Shown in pieces: positions 16,804 through 25,426 of a DNA stretch of 64,000 nucleotides. The DNA is taken from contig NZ_BMMS01000012.1 of the NCBI RefSeq assembly GCF_014646055.1, forward strand, positions 124,001-188,000, in the 5' to 3' direction. The first letter of the stretch is position 1, and every line of letters begins with the position of its first letter. Below the pieces are notes generated by a model. The model saw only the letters and a program-made list of their open reading frames with translations. It had not been told where the DNA came from and did no database searches. The position numbers and the translations under genes are program-made. The DNA is from Wenjunlia tyrosinilytica. Its GTDB lineage: Bacteria > Actinomycetota > Actinomycetes > Streptomycetales > Streptomycetaceae.

Positions 16804-17916
16804 TTATCGGGTCCCCCGTAGCGCCAGCTTCGCCCTGGCCAGTGCGTGCGCGGCGCCGAACGCCGCCCGCCGCAGCGGGTTCGCTCCCGCCATGGCCAGC
16901 ACCCGGCCCAGCAGGTAGGGGCGCACCCGGTCCAGATGGGCCGGAGCGCCGTGCACGTCGTCGAGTACCAGCGCCTCGCTGCACCGGACGTGGCGGCGCA
17001 GCAGGGCGACATCCGCGAGCGGGACGATCTCGTCGCGAAGGCTCGCCACATACGCCACGGACATGTCCAGCGAGCGTAGTTCGGCCACGGTCAAGGCCCG
17101 CTCGCGCAGGGACTCCAGGACCTCTCCGCGCCCGGTGCCGGTCAGCCGGGCGAGGGTGGCCACGGTGGTGCCCGGCACCTGCCGCTGCCACTCGCGGTCG
17201 AGGAAGAACGGCCCGAGCGGGGCGCCGACGGTGGCGACTCCCCGGATGCGGTGGTCGGTCAGGGCGCGGCGCAGGGTCAGATGCCCGCCGAAGCTGAGCG
17301 CGACGGCGTGGGTGCGCCCGACGTCCGCCCGGTCGGCGACGGCGTCGAGGACGGCGGAGACCATGGCGGGACTGTCCTCGTCGTACGGCAGGGTGTTCTC
17401 GCCGACGCCGGGCATCTCGGTGACGACGACGGCCATGCCCAGCGCGGGCGCGGCGGCGAGCAGCGGCCCCCACTGCTCCTTGACGCTCACGATGCCGCCC
17501 ATGACGAGCAGGAGCGGCTTGGGCGAGGACGGCGAGAGACCGGCGGTCCAGCAGTGGACGGTCCCGTGCGGGAGGTCCACGCTCAGGCGGTCGATGCCGC
17601 GCTGTTCCGTCCGCCAGTGGTCGAACGTCTCGACGCACTTCTCCTGCGCCCTCGTACGGCCGGGTCCGTCGGCGTAGGGGAAGCGGCCCAGCGCGTAGTG
17701 GCGGCATGCCTCCAGGTACTGGCCCCGCTCGGCGAGGCAGTCGCCCTCCTGGCACCACACCCCCGCCCAGGAGCCGGTGCCGAACCCGGCGGTGGTGCCG
17801 ATCGTGCGCAGGAGCCGGCGGCAGTGCCCGGGGTCCAGGCCCTGGGCGCGCGCGTGCAGCATCACCAGGTCACGCAGTTCGTCGAGGAGTTCCTCCTCGA
17901 CCGCGCTCGCGGTCAT
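16804..17916 (-). CDS. Alpha/beta hydrolase with N-terminal helical region
   Basis: A 370-residue enzyme. Residues 1-140 are a helical N-terminal part, and the hydrolase core starts near LLLVMGGIVSVKEQWG. The nucleophile elbow is ALSFGG (Ser with Gly at +2), and a late Asp/His region is around DEIVPLADVALL and DVHGAPAHLD. Large N-cap hydrolases of this kind occur in tetronate pathways (Agg5/AbyA5 type), where they eliminate acetate to make an exocyclic double bond. The co-occurrence with an E2-like acyltransferase and a KASIII-like enzyme in this operon suggests a similar acylation-elimination step, but this is inference. The start overlaps the flavoprotein stop as ATGA. Confidence 0.82.
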   Translation of the reverse strand: MTASAVEEELLDELRDLVMLHARAQGLDPGHCRRLLRTIGTTAGFGTGSWAGVWCQEGDCLAERGQYLEACRHYALGRFPYADGPGRTRAQEKCVETFDHWRTEQRGIDRLSVDLPHGTVHCWTAGLSPSSPKPLLLVMGGIVSVKEQWGPLLAAAPALGMAVVVTEMPGVGENTLPYDEDSPAMVSAVLDAVADRADVGRTHAVALSFGGHLTLRRALTDHRIRGVATVGAPLGPFFLDREWQRQVPGTTVATLARLTGTGRGEVLESLRERALTVAELRSLDMSVAYVASLRDEIVPLADVALLRRHVRCSEALVLDDVHGAPAHLDRVRPYLLGRVLAMAGANPLRRAAFGAAHALARAKLALRGTR

Positions 17917-19229
17917 GCCGCCCTCCGTCCTTCGGTGGTCCCGCCGGGGTCGGCAGGCGAGTGCGGGGCGGCGGGTTCGGGGGACGCGCCCCTGCGCTGC
18001 CCGGGGAAGTAGACGGGCTCCATCAGGCGCCTGCGCAGCGCGGGGACGGTGTCGACGGCCCGGTAGACGCCGCGGCGCAGCGCCACTGCGACCGGTGAGG
18101 CGAAGGTGAACACCCGCTCCTGGCGCAGTTGCAGGCCACGGGAGCGTTTGACGTCGCCCTCCCGGCCTCGTTGGAAGCGCGCCATGGCCCGCTCCAGCGC
18201 GAGGGCGCGGGAGGCACCGGGGACCTGGTCCGGGCGCAGGGCCCCGGCGGCGATCGGCGCGAGGGCGGCGGCGTCGCCGAGCGCGTGGTTGACGCCCTGG
18301 CCGAGCACGGGCGAGAGGGTGTGCGCGGCGTCTCCGATGAGCACCAGCCCCGGCAGGTGCCACCTGGGCACCTCCACGCTGAAGATGTCGAGCAGGGCGG
18401 TGTCGTACCAGCCGGTGAGCGCACGGCGCGCCGAGTCGGCCAGCTCGGGGGCCAGTTCGTCCAGGCGCTTGTGCAGGGCGTGGACGCCCCGGGCGCGTAG
18501 CTCCTTGAAGCCGCCCTTGGGGATGTTGAGGCCCACCCTCAGCAGGCCGTCGGCGCTGGGCAGGAACAGGCCGTGCCGGTCGCCGCGGATGCGCACCTGG
18601 TAGGCGAGGCGGTCCCAGTCCCCGGCGTCGGGGAACGGCAGCTTCAGCCACACCACGTCGCGCTCCAGCGGGGTCTGGGTGAAGGCGAGGCCGGACAGGG
18701 TCCTGATCCTGCTGAACCGGCCGTCGGCGCCCACGGTCAGCGGTGCCCGTACCTCGGCCGGGCCGTCGGGGGTGGCCGCGCGCACTCCCGCCACCCGGCG
18801 GCCGTCCCTGAGCAGTTCGGTGGCGCTGGAGCGCTCCAGGACGGTGCATCCGCCGTGCGCCTCGGTGGCGCGGGCGAGGGCGGCGAGCAGGACCGGCTGC
18901 GGGATCTCCAGCGGGTAGCGGTACGGGTAGTCGAAGGTGGAGAAGTCCACGCGCAGCACGGTGCGCCCGCCGTCGGCGACGGTCAGCCGCTCGACCTTGA
19001 GCGCTTCGTCGCGCAGCGGTTCGAGGACGCCCAGCCGGTCGAGCAGCCGTACGGCGTCGGGGGCCATGGACTCACCGCGGAAGGCACGCCGCCCGGGACC
19101 GTGCTGTTCCAGCAGCACCACCTCGCAGCCCTCGCGCACCAGCGCCAGGGCCAGGGCACGCCCGGCGGGCCCGCCGCCGACCACGCAGACATCGGCCGTG
19201 AACTCGTTCATGCCGCTTGACTTCAGCAT
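17913..19229 (-). CDS. FAD-dependent monooxygenase/oxidoreductase
   Basis: A 438-residue flavoprotein of the class A hydroxylase/halogenase-like superfamily. The FAD dinucleotide fold VCVVGGGPAGRALALALV is at the N-terminus, the DG motif is TVGADGRFSRIR, and the second FAD motif is LIGDAAHTLSPVLGQGVNHA. No Trp-containing halogenase motif (WxWxIP) was seen. ATG 19229 overlaps the PPTase stop as ATGA; a second ATG at 19211 is also possible. It probably hydroxylates or oxidises the polyketide/lipid intermediate. Confidence 0.88.
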   Translation of the reverse strand: MLKSSGMNEFTADVCVVGGGPAGRALALALVREGCEVVLLEQHGPGRRAFRGESMAPDAVRLLDRLGVLEPLRDEALKVERLTVADGGRTVLRVDFSTFDYPYRYPLEIPQPVLLAALARATEAHGGCTVLERSSATELLRDGRRVAGVRAATPDGPAEVRAPLTVGADGRFSRIRTLSGLAFTQTPLERDVVWLKLPFPDAGDWDRLAYQVRIRGDRHGLFLPSADGLLRVGLNIPKGGFKELRARGVHALHKRLDELAPELADSARRALTGWYDTALLDIFSVEVPRWHLPGLVLIGDAAHTLSPVLGQGVNHALGDAAALAPIAAGALRPDQVPGASRALALERAMARFQRGREGDVKRSRGLQLRQERVFTFASPVAVALRRGVYRAVDTVPALRRRLMEPVYFPGQRRGASPEPAAPHSPADPGGTTEGRRAA

Positions 19230-19984
19230 CAGGCAGCCACCCCAGCCGCGGTCTCGATGAGGGCGTCGAGCAGGCCCTCGTCCAACATGGTCTCCGCGGC
19301 CGTGTCGTCGGTGTCGCCGAACCCCGCGTCCTGCAGGGCGACGCTCACCGTGTACGCGGTGTCCACGGTGTAGGTGCCGAACGACCACTCCTCGCCCGTG
19401 CCGGGTGATCCGTTGGGTCGCTGCACGGTGACCGGGCGGTCGCCCGGTCCGAAGCCGAACTGGCTGAACGGGAAGCGCAGTCCCTGGCCGATGGCCTTGC
19501 TGTAGGCCTCCTTGAGCGTCCACAGCCGGACCAGTGCCGCGTTGCGCCCGTCCTCGGGCACCTCGTCGAGCATGCGGGTCTCGGCGCCGGTGCAGACCTG
19601 CTTGGCGACTCCCGCGCTCAGCATCTGGCGGTCCGCCAGTTCGGCGTCCACGCCGATCATTCCGCGCCTGGTGAGGCCGACCAGCAGAAGGCCCTCGGTG
19701 TGGCTGAGGCTGATGTCGATCTGGTCCAGGCCGCGCAGGTAGGGGCGGCCGCCCGGCTTGTAGGCGAGCTCGACGTCCTGGGGCGAGGCATGGATGACCG
19801 CGCAGGCGGAGTACTTCAGCAGGAGCCGGGAGGCCACGAACCGGCCGCGGACCTGGGGATGGGACATCCTCTGGTACCGGTCCCAGTCCCGGCCGAGCAT
19901 CGGGCGCAGCCGCCGGTCGTCCGGGTCCGGCGGCAGCCAGCCCTGCGGCCGCGCGTACACCACGGCGCTTCCGCGCTGGGACAT
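19229..19984 (-). CDS. Sfp-type 4'-phosphopantetheinyl transferase
   Basis: A 251-residue enzyme that loads the phosphopantetheine arm of CoA onto carrier proteins. Sfp-family motifs are the magnesium site GVDAEL and WTLKEAYSKAIGQGL. A 40-residue C-terminal extension of low conservation follows. ATG 19984 is 5 bp after the stop of the acyltransferase gene; an upstream ATG at 20089 would lie inside that gene. Three carrier domains in the cluster (two free ACPs and the PKS ACP) are its likely targets. Confidence 0.92.
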   Translation of the reverse strand: MSQRGSAVVYARPQGWLPPDPDDRRLRPMLGRDWDRYQRMSHPQVRGRFVASRLLLKYSACAVIHASPQDVELAYKPGGRPYLRGLDQIDISLSHTEGLLLVGLTRRGMIGVDAELADRQMLSAGVAKQVCTGAETRMLDEVPEDGRNAALVRLWTLKEAYSKAIGQGLRFPFSQFGFGPGDRPVTVQRPNGSPGTGEEWSFGTYTVDTAYTVSVALQDAGFGDTDDTAAETMLDEGLLDALIETAAGVAA

Positions 19985-19988
19985 GGCA

Positions 19989-20858
19989 TCACGCACCGGC
20001 GGCCAGGGGCCCGCGGGACCCGGAGTGTGCAGGGGGGACCCGATCCGCTCCGCGCCCGTTCGGCAGGGTGCTCCTGGGAAGGTCGACATGGCATGCCTCC
20101 AGGAGGGCTACGAGGTCGTCGAGGAGTTCCGCCGCGGTGGCTCCGTCGATGACGCGGTGGTCGAAGGTGAGCCCGACCCGCATCACCGGCGCTGCCGTCA
20201 CGGCGCCGTCGCGCACGACGGGGCGGTCGGCGATCCGCCCGGTGGACAGGGTCACGGCCGTGCCGCCGTAGGAGTGGAAGGTGTCGGCCCGGCTGTGGCC
20301 GAGCGAGCTGACGGCGAAGGTGCCGAGCAGGGCGGAGCGCCGCACGGGACGGCTGACGGCCGTGCGGAAGAGCAGCCGTCCCAGGGGCGCGGGCAGACGC
20401 TGGAGGAGCTTGACCCCGTCGGCGCCGGGGACCTGGTCCGGGTCGGCGTCGCGGCAGCGGTCCACCCGCTCCTGAACGGCGTCCAGGTCGAGGGTGTCGA
20501 TGTCCGGCAGGACCGTGGTGAGCACGACGCGGCGGCCGTCCATGCGCCGGTCGAGGGCGAGTTTGGCGTTGACCTCCCGGTACCGGGCCACCTTGGGCAC
20601 GACCGTGCCGACGGCGGCGGCGTTGGCCTCGGGATGCGCGGCCATCGCCCTGGCACCGGCGCGCAGCAGGTAGCTGACGACCGAGTAGCGGCGGCCCCTC
20701 GCGGCGGCCTCGCCGCGGTGGCGCTGGATCTCGGTCATGTCGACGTCCGCGGCCAGGATCACGGGCGAGGCCGATCGGGACCATTCCAGGAAGTACCGGG
20801 TGTGCCGGCGCGCCTTGTCGGCGAGCACCTCGACCGCCCGGCCGTCGGGCCGCGTCAT
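19989..20858 (-). CDS. E2-like acyltransferase (2-oxoacid dehydrogenase catalytic-domain family)
   Basis: A 289-residue protein matching the catalytic domain of dihydrolipoyl acyltransferases. The active-site motif is LTFDHRVIDGATAAELLDDL (HxxxDG), with no lipoyl or E3-binding domain and no E1/E3 genes nearby. Stand-alone E2-like enzymes act as O-acyltransferases in tetronate biosynthesis (Agg4/AbyA4), and that is the best analogy. ATG 20858 has GGGGGTG upstream. An in-frame ATG at 21119 overlaps the KASIII stop as ATGA and would add an 87-residue low-complexity N-terminus rich in Arg-Gln and Ala runs. Confidence 0.85.
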   Translation of the reverse strand: MTRPDGRAVEVLADKARRHTRYFLEWSRSASPVILAADVDMTEIQRHRGEAAARGRRYSVVSYLLRAGARAMAAHPEANAAAVGTVVPKVARYREVNAKLALDRRMDGRRVVLTTVLPDIDTLDLDAVQERVDRCRDADPDQVPGADGVKLLQRLPAPLGRLLFRTAVSRPVRRSALLGTFAVSSLGHSRADTFHSYGGTAVTLSTGRIADRPVVRDGAVTAAPVMRVGLTFDHRVIDGATAAELLDDLVALLEACHVDLPRSTLPNGRGADRVPPAHSGSRGPLAAGA

Positions 20859-20956
20859 GACGTCACCCCCGCCCACCGGTGCTGACGATGAGCCGATGCC
20901 GCCGTGTTCAGGGTGCGCATGCGCCCGTCCTCCGCTTTCCCTGCCTGGACCCGGTC

Positions 20957-21050
20957 CGTTTGCCGCTGCCGCTGCTGCCGCTGCCCGTTGCTGCCGCTGT
21001 CGTTGCTGCCGCTGTCGCTGTTTCAGCCGTCGTTGTGCGCTGTCGCTGTT
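20957..21050. repeat. Low-complexity GCTGCC/GTCGCT repeat
   Basis: Imperfect 6-9 bp repeats (cgctgc, tgccgctgtcg) fill most of the gap between the KASIII and acyltransferase genes. In the acyltransferase frame they read as Arg-Gln repeats and an Ala run with weaker GC3 than neighbouring genes. Confidence 0.7.
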
Positions 21051-21115
21051 GCCGCGGGCCTCGATACCGCGGGCTTCGATACCGCCGGCTTCGTTGCCGC
21101 CGGTTTTCCGCCGTC

Positions 21116-22186
21116 TCATCCCGGCCCGCCCTCCACGGCCAGTGAGGCGGTGATCCACTTGCTGGACTCGATCGCCACCCCGAGGGCCCGATCGCCCGGC
21201 CCCAGGCGGGGCAGGAGCAGGGCCAGTTGGAGGAGGGGCAGCGCGTTGCCGTTGTTCCCCGTCCGCGAGACGCACGAGATCTCGGTGGCGGCGGTCAGCC
21301 CGGTCTCCTCGCGCAGCCGCCTGGTGATGGCCGCGGTCATCCGTCCGCCGAGTTGGGGCGGCAGCAGGAAGTCCACCTCGTCCGGGGCCCAGTCGAGCTC
21401 CTTGAGCAGCCCGGCCGCCGCCTCGCACGACATCCGCGGCACCCGTTCCTCGATCGCCTTGTAGTCCTCGGCGACACCGGCTCCGGCGGTGCCGATGTCG
21501 GCGGGGCCGAACCACTCGACGACCTGGCCGGGGGCCAGCCCCGCGCCCACCGTGCGGTGCGAGGCATGGGTGAGCACGGCGCTGCGGCCACCGGATTCGC
21601 CGCCGCGGCGAGCGGATTCGCCGCTGAGGACCACCGCCCCGGCGCCGTCGCCGAAGAGTGCGTAGTTGACGAGGGCGGCCGGTGGCAGACCCGCGAAGTC
21701 CCTTTGCAGCGCCAGGTGTTTGGTGCACACGTCGCCGCCCACGACCAGCACCGCCGCCGCCCGTGCGGACCGGCGGCGCGTCCGCGCGAGCAGCGCCGAG
21801 GCGACGTCCAGGGCCTGCACGGCGCCCGAGCAGCCGGACTGGATCTGCACGGCGGGCACACCGTCGATGCCGAGCCGGTCGGCGACCACGGCGGCGGTCG
21901 TCGGCATCAGCGTGTCCGGGGTGGCCGTCGCCAGCACCACCGCGTCGATGTCGCCGGGCCCCAGCCCCGCGCCGTCGAGCGCCTGCCGTCCGGCGGCCGT
22001 GCACAGGTCCGCGAGGGAGTACCGCACCCGGCCGTCGTCGAGGTCGACGGCGAAATGGCGGGTGCGGGTGCCGATGAACGCCTCGACCCACTGGGCGGAG
22101 ATGCCGAGCCTGCGGCCGAGCCTGTCGTTGTCCACCGGCTCGCCGGGCAGCGAGGTGCCCGCGCCGATGACATGGACCCAGGTCAC
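21116..22186 (-). CDS. KASIII (FabH)-like enzyme with missing catalytic His
   Basis: A 356-residue thiolase-fold protein. Cys119 in SGCSGA aligns with the FabH nucleophile and the Asn motif GNN is kept. The FabH triad segment PHQAN is PPQLG here, so the catalytic His is Pro277. The C-terminal GGG loop is also changed (ESSKWITAS). Loss of the His argues against ordinary decarboxylative condensation and for acyl transfer or an unusual condensation. KASIII-like enzymes without normal condensing activity occur in tetronate and ester-forming pathways. GTG 22186 overlaps the PKS stop as GTGA. Confidence 0.88.
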   Translation of the reverse strand: MTWVHVIGAGTSLPGEPVDNDRLGRRLGISAQWVEAFIGTRTRHFAVDLDDGRVRYSLADLCTAAGRQALDGAGLGPGDIDAVVLATATPDTLMPTTAAVVADRLGIDGVPAVQIQSGCSGAVQALDVASALLARTRRRSARAAAVLVVGGDVCTKHLALQRDFAGLPPAALVNYALFGDGAGAVVLSGESARRGGESGGRSAVLTHASHRTVGAGLAPGQVVEWFGPADIGTAGAGVAEDYKAIEERVPRMSCEAAAGLLKELDWAPDEVDFLLPPQLGGRMTAAITRRLREETGLTAATEISCVSRTGNNGNALPLLQLALLLPRLGPGDRALGVAIESSKWITASLAVEGGPG

Positions 22187-25131
22187 ACCGCCACCGCCGC
22201 ACTCCTGGACCGCAGGTACTCGGTCAGGCTCTCCACACTGGTCAGGGCGGCCAGCATGTCCGGCAGGGACAGTTCGCCGACTCCCGGCAGCCGCTCCTCG
22301 AGGCGGTGGCGCAGTTCCATGAGCATCACGGAGTCGAATCCCAGATCCTCGTAGAACCGGTCCTGGTCGGTGACGTCGTCGGTGCTGCGGCCGAGGACGG
22401 AGGCGACCGCCTCCTGGACGGCGCAGGCCATGTCGCCGGGGGCGCCGCCGTCCCCGCCCGGCCCGGACACGGGCTCGGCGGCTGTTCCCTCCATGCCGTG
22501 CGCCTCGTGGCCCCGGATCCCACGGGGCTGGATCTCGTAGGGGAAGCGGGAGGAGGTCGAGAACGTGTGCGGCGGCAGCCGGTGCGCGGTGCGCTCGCCG
22601 GGGGCGTACAGCTCCTCCCAGCGCGGGTCGAGACCTGCCCCGAAGAGGGCCGCGGCCAGCCGCGCGGGCTCGCGCCCGCCCCCGCCCACGACGTCGCACG
22701 CGGTCAGGCATGCCTCACGGGGCAGCGGCAGCACGCGATGGATCAACGGCGAGAGCGCCGGTCCCGGCCCCATCTCCAGGAGATGGGTGGGCCGTTGGCT
22801 CTCGTACAGGGCGCTCAGCGCCTTGGCGAACCGGACCGGCGAGGTGAGCTGGTCGGCCCAGTAGGCGCCGTCGAGGGCCCGCCCGGCCAGGTCGGCGCCG
22901 CGCACGGTCGAGTAGAACGGCAGGCGGGCGGTGCCCGTGCGGACGGAGGCCGCCACCGCCTCGAACGCCTCCCGGGCCGGGCGCGCCAGGGGCGAGTAGT
23001 GCGCGTGCTGCACCCGAAGCGGCTCGCACTCGACACCGTCGCCGCGCAGCCGTGCCGCGATGCGCTCCAGCGCCGCCAGGGAGCCCGAGAGCACCAGCGC
23101 CCGGGGCCCATTGACCGCGGCGACGGCCACCGAGGGCTCACGGGAGAGCGGATCCTCCATGTCACGGGCACGGCAGGGCACCGCGAGCATGCCGCCGCCA
23201 GAGGGCAGCGCCTGGAGCAGGGTGGCCCGCGCGGTGACCAGCCGGGCCGCGTCGTCGAGGGACAGGGCCCCGGCCGCGCAGGCGGCGGCGAACTCGCCGC
23301 AGCCGTGCCCGAGCACCGCCACCGGCCGCACCCCGAGGTCGCTCACCATGCCGGTCAGCGCGTACTGGAGGGCGAACAGGGCCGGTCCGGAGAACGCCGT
23401 CTGATGCATCCTCACATCCCGTTCCAGCAACAGCTCACGGGTGCCCGGCAGATAGGGCTCCAGTGCCTTGGCCACCTCGTCGAAGGCGGCCCGGTAGCCG
23501 GGGCTGGTCCGGTACAGATCGGCACCCATGAGGGGCCGCTGGGTGCCCTCACCGCTGAACACCAGCGCCACCGAGGGCTCGTCGTCGCTGCTGCCGAAGC
23601 TCGCCGAGTAGCCCAGCAGGTCCGTGGCGCGGGCTGCCTCACGCAGTTGCCGGGCGGCGTCGAGGGGCTCCTCGGCGGCGACGGCGAAGCGCTGTCGCAG
23701 GCCGGTGCGAACGGTGTTGCTGCTCCAGCAGGCCCGCCCGAACAGGGCCGGGGGCAGTTCCTCCAGCGCGTCGGCCTGCGCGAGCAGATTGCGGCGCAGC
23801 GCCTCGGGGTTGTCCGCGGTGAGCGTGAACACCTTGGCGGAGCTAGGCAGTTCGGGCCGCTGGTCGTCCGGGGCGCCCACCGCGGTGGAGAGCACGATGT
23901 GGGCGTTGCTGCCGCCCATGCCGAAGCTGGACACCCCGGCGTGGACGGGCCCGTCGGGCAGCCGCACGGCGGTGTCCACGAGGCGCAGGCCGCGCCGGGC
24001 GAGGTCGAGTCTTGGGCCGGGAGCGGTGCCGGGGCGGCTGCCAGGGGGCAGGACCCGGTGGTGCAGGGCGAGCACGGTCTTGATGAGCCCGGCCATGCCC
24101 GCGGCGCCCTCGGCGTGCCCGATGTTGGCCTTAACCGAGCCGATGGCGCACGGCTCCTCGCGGTCCTTGCCGTAGGTGTCGCCCAGCGCCCCCGCCTCGA
24201 TGAGGTCACCGAGCTGGGTGCCGGTGCCGTGCGCCTCGACGAAGCCCACTTCGGTCAGGTCCACCCCGGCGCGGTGGCAGGCGGACTCGATGACGTCGCG
24301 CTGCGCGGGGCGGCTGGGCGCGGTCATCCCGTTGCTGCGGCCGTCCTGGTTGATCGCGCTGCCCCGGATCACGGCGTACGGCGTGGGGCCGTCGCCGGCG
24401 TCGGCGAGCCGCCTCAGGACCACGACACCGACGCCCTCGGCCCGGCCGATGCCGTCGGCGCCGGCGGCGAACGGCTTGCACCGCCCGTCCCCGGCGGCGA
24501 GCCCGGCCCGCTCGTAGATCCGGTCCAGGCCCTCGCCGACCAGGATGTTGACGCCCGCGACGACCGCGATGTCGCACTCCTCGAGCAGGAGGGCGGAGCA
24601 GGCCAGGTGCACGGCGACGAGCGAGGAGGAGCACGCGGTGTCCACGGTCAGGCTGGGGCCGCGCAGGTCGAGCTGGTAGGACAGCCGGTTGGCGAGCATG
24701 GCGTGCCCGGTCCCGGTGCCGGAGCGGGCGGTCAGGCTCCCCGGGTCGGCGAGGCGGGCGCCGCCCCACTCGTCGCCCATGGTCGCCACGTACACCCCGG
24801 TCCTGGCCCGGTCGCGGTCCCGGGCGCTGCGCCCGGCCAGGGACAGCGGGGGCAGACCGGCGTCCTCCAGGGCGCGCCAGGCGGCCTGGAGGAGCAGGCG
24901 CTGGCGCGGGTCGAGCCCCGCGGCCTCGGCGTCGTCGATGGCGAAGAAGCCGTGGTCGAAGGCGGCCTCGTCGTCGATGTACCCCGCGGGCCTGCCCCCG
25001 CGGCGGCCCGGCGCGGCACGCCCGCCCGCCTCTGCCGCGGCCATGAGGAGCCGCCAGAACGCGGGTGCGTCGGGCGCGCCGGGAAAGCGGCAGTCGAGTC
25101 CGACCACCGCCACCCCCTGCCGGGTCGTCAC
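22183..25131 (-). CDS. Type I PKS module KS-AT-ACP, AT catalytically degenerate
   Basis: A 982-residue single module without KR, DH, ER or TE. The KS (about 1-425) is intact: Cys167 in DTACSSS, EAHGTGT and NIGHAEGA. The AT-like domain (about 520-800) aligns throughout but has GHGCGEF where GHSxGE is expected, so the nucleophile Ser is Gly610 (next residue Cys611). It has AHYSPL instead of AFHSPL, so the catalytic His is Tyr712. The C-terminal ACP has Ser in [10 protein letters not shown]. Malonyl loading would need another transferase, such as FabD, or the AT serves another role. There are no docking helices. GTG 25131 overlaps the ACP 2 stop as GTGA. Confidence 0.95.
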   Translation of the reverse strand: MTTRQGVAVVGLDCRFPGAPDAPAFWRLLMAAAEAGGRAAPGRRGGRPAGYIDDEAAFDHGFFAIDDAEAAGLDPRQRLLLQAAWRALEDAGLPPLSLAGRSARDRDRARTGVYVATMGDEWGGARLADPGSLTARSGTGTGHAMLANRLSYQLDLRGPSLTVDTACSSSLVAVHLACSALLLEECDIAVVAGVNILVGEGLDRIYERAGLAAGDGRCKPFAAGADGIGRAEGVGVVVLRRLADAGDGPTPYAVIRGSAINQDGRSNGMTAPSRPAQRDVIESACHRAGVDLTEVGFVEAHGTGTQLGDLIEAGALGDTYGKDREEPCAIGSVKANIGHAEGAAGMAGLIKTVLALHHRVLPPGSRPGTAPGPRLDLARRGLRLVDTAVRLPDGPVHAGVSSFGMGGSNAHIVLSTAVGAPDDQRPELPSSAKVFTLTADNPEALRRNLLAQADALEELPPALFGRACWSSNTVRTGLRQRFAVAAEEPLDAARQLREAARATDLLGYSASFGSSDDEPSVALVFSGEGTQRPLMGADLYRTSPGYRAAFDEVAKALEPYLPGTRELLLERDVRMHQTAFSGPALFALQYALTGMVSDLGVRPVAVLGHGCGEFAAACAAGALSLDDAARLVTARATLLQALPSGGGMLAVPCRARDMEDPLSREPSVAVAAVNGPRALVLSGSLAALERIAARLRGDGVECEPLRVQHAHYSPLARPAREAFEAVAASVRTGTARLPFYSTVRGADLAGRALDGAYWADQLTSPVRFAKALSALYESQRPTHLLEMGPGPALSPLIHRVLPLPREACLTACDVVGGGGREPARLAAALFGAGLDPRWEELYAPGERTAHRLPPHTFSTSSRFPYEIQPRGIRGHEAHGMEGTAAEPVSGPGGDGGAPGDMACAVQEAVASVLGRSTDDVTDQDRFYEDLGFDSVMLMELRHRLEERLPGVGELSLPDMLAALTSVESLTEYLRSRSAAVAV

Positions 25132-25412
25132 CGGGGCCCCCCGGGGGGTGCCTTGCGCAGCTCGTCGTGCAGGTGGCCGGCGAGGGCGTCGAGGGTGGAG
25201 TACTTGCGGGCGGCGGCGAGGTCCATCACGATGCCGAACTCGTCCTGGATGGCGCCGCGCAGTGTGAACGCGGCCATCGAGTCGAGCCCGTACTGCTCCA
25301 GTGGCACGCCGTTGCCTATCTCGGAGGAGGCCAGCTCCAGCCGCTCGGCGAGGCGCTCGGCGAGCCACTCGCGGATGGCGCTCTCGGTCGGCTCGGTGCC
25401 CGGGGTCGTCAT
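25128..25412 (-). CDS. Free-standing acyl carrier protein 2
   Basis: A 94-residue ACP with the pantetheine-bearing Ser45 in QYGLDSMAAF, and AAGGAG before ATG 25412. It lies between the acyl-CoA dehydrogenase genes and the PKS in one tight operon. It is the most likely carrier for the acyl chain activated by the fatty acyl-AMP ligase. It is a paralogue of ACP 1 at 6852-7133. Confidence 0.93.
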   Translation of the reverse strand: MTTPGTEPTESAIREWLAERLAERLELASSEIGNGVPLEQYGLDSMAAFTLRGAIQDEFGIVMDLAAARKYSTLDALAGHLHDELRKAPPGGPR

Positions 25413-25426
25413 GAGTGCTCCTTCGA

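Noticed and set aside
17913..19229. The FAD enzyme as a flavin-dependent halogenase.
   Set aside because: The WxWxIP motif and conserved Lys of halogenases were not found; the sequence fits a monooxygenase-type flavoprotein better.
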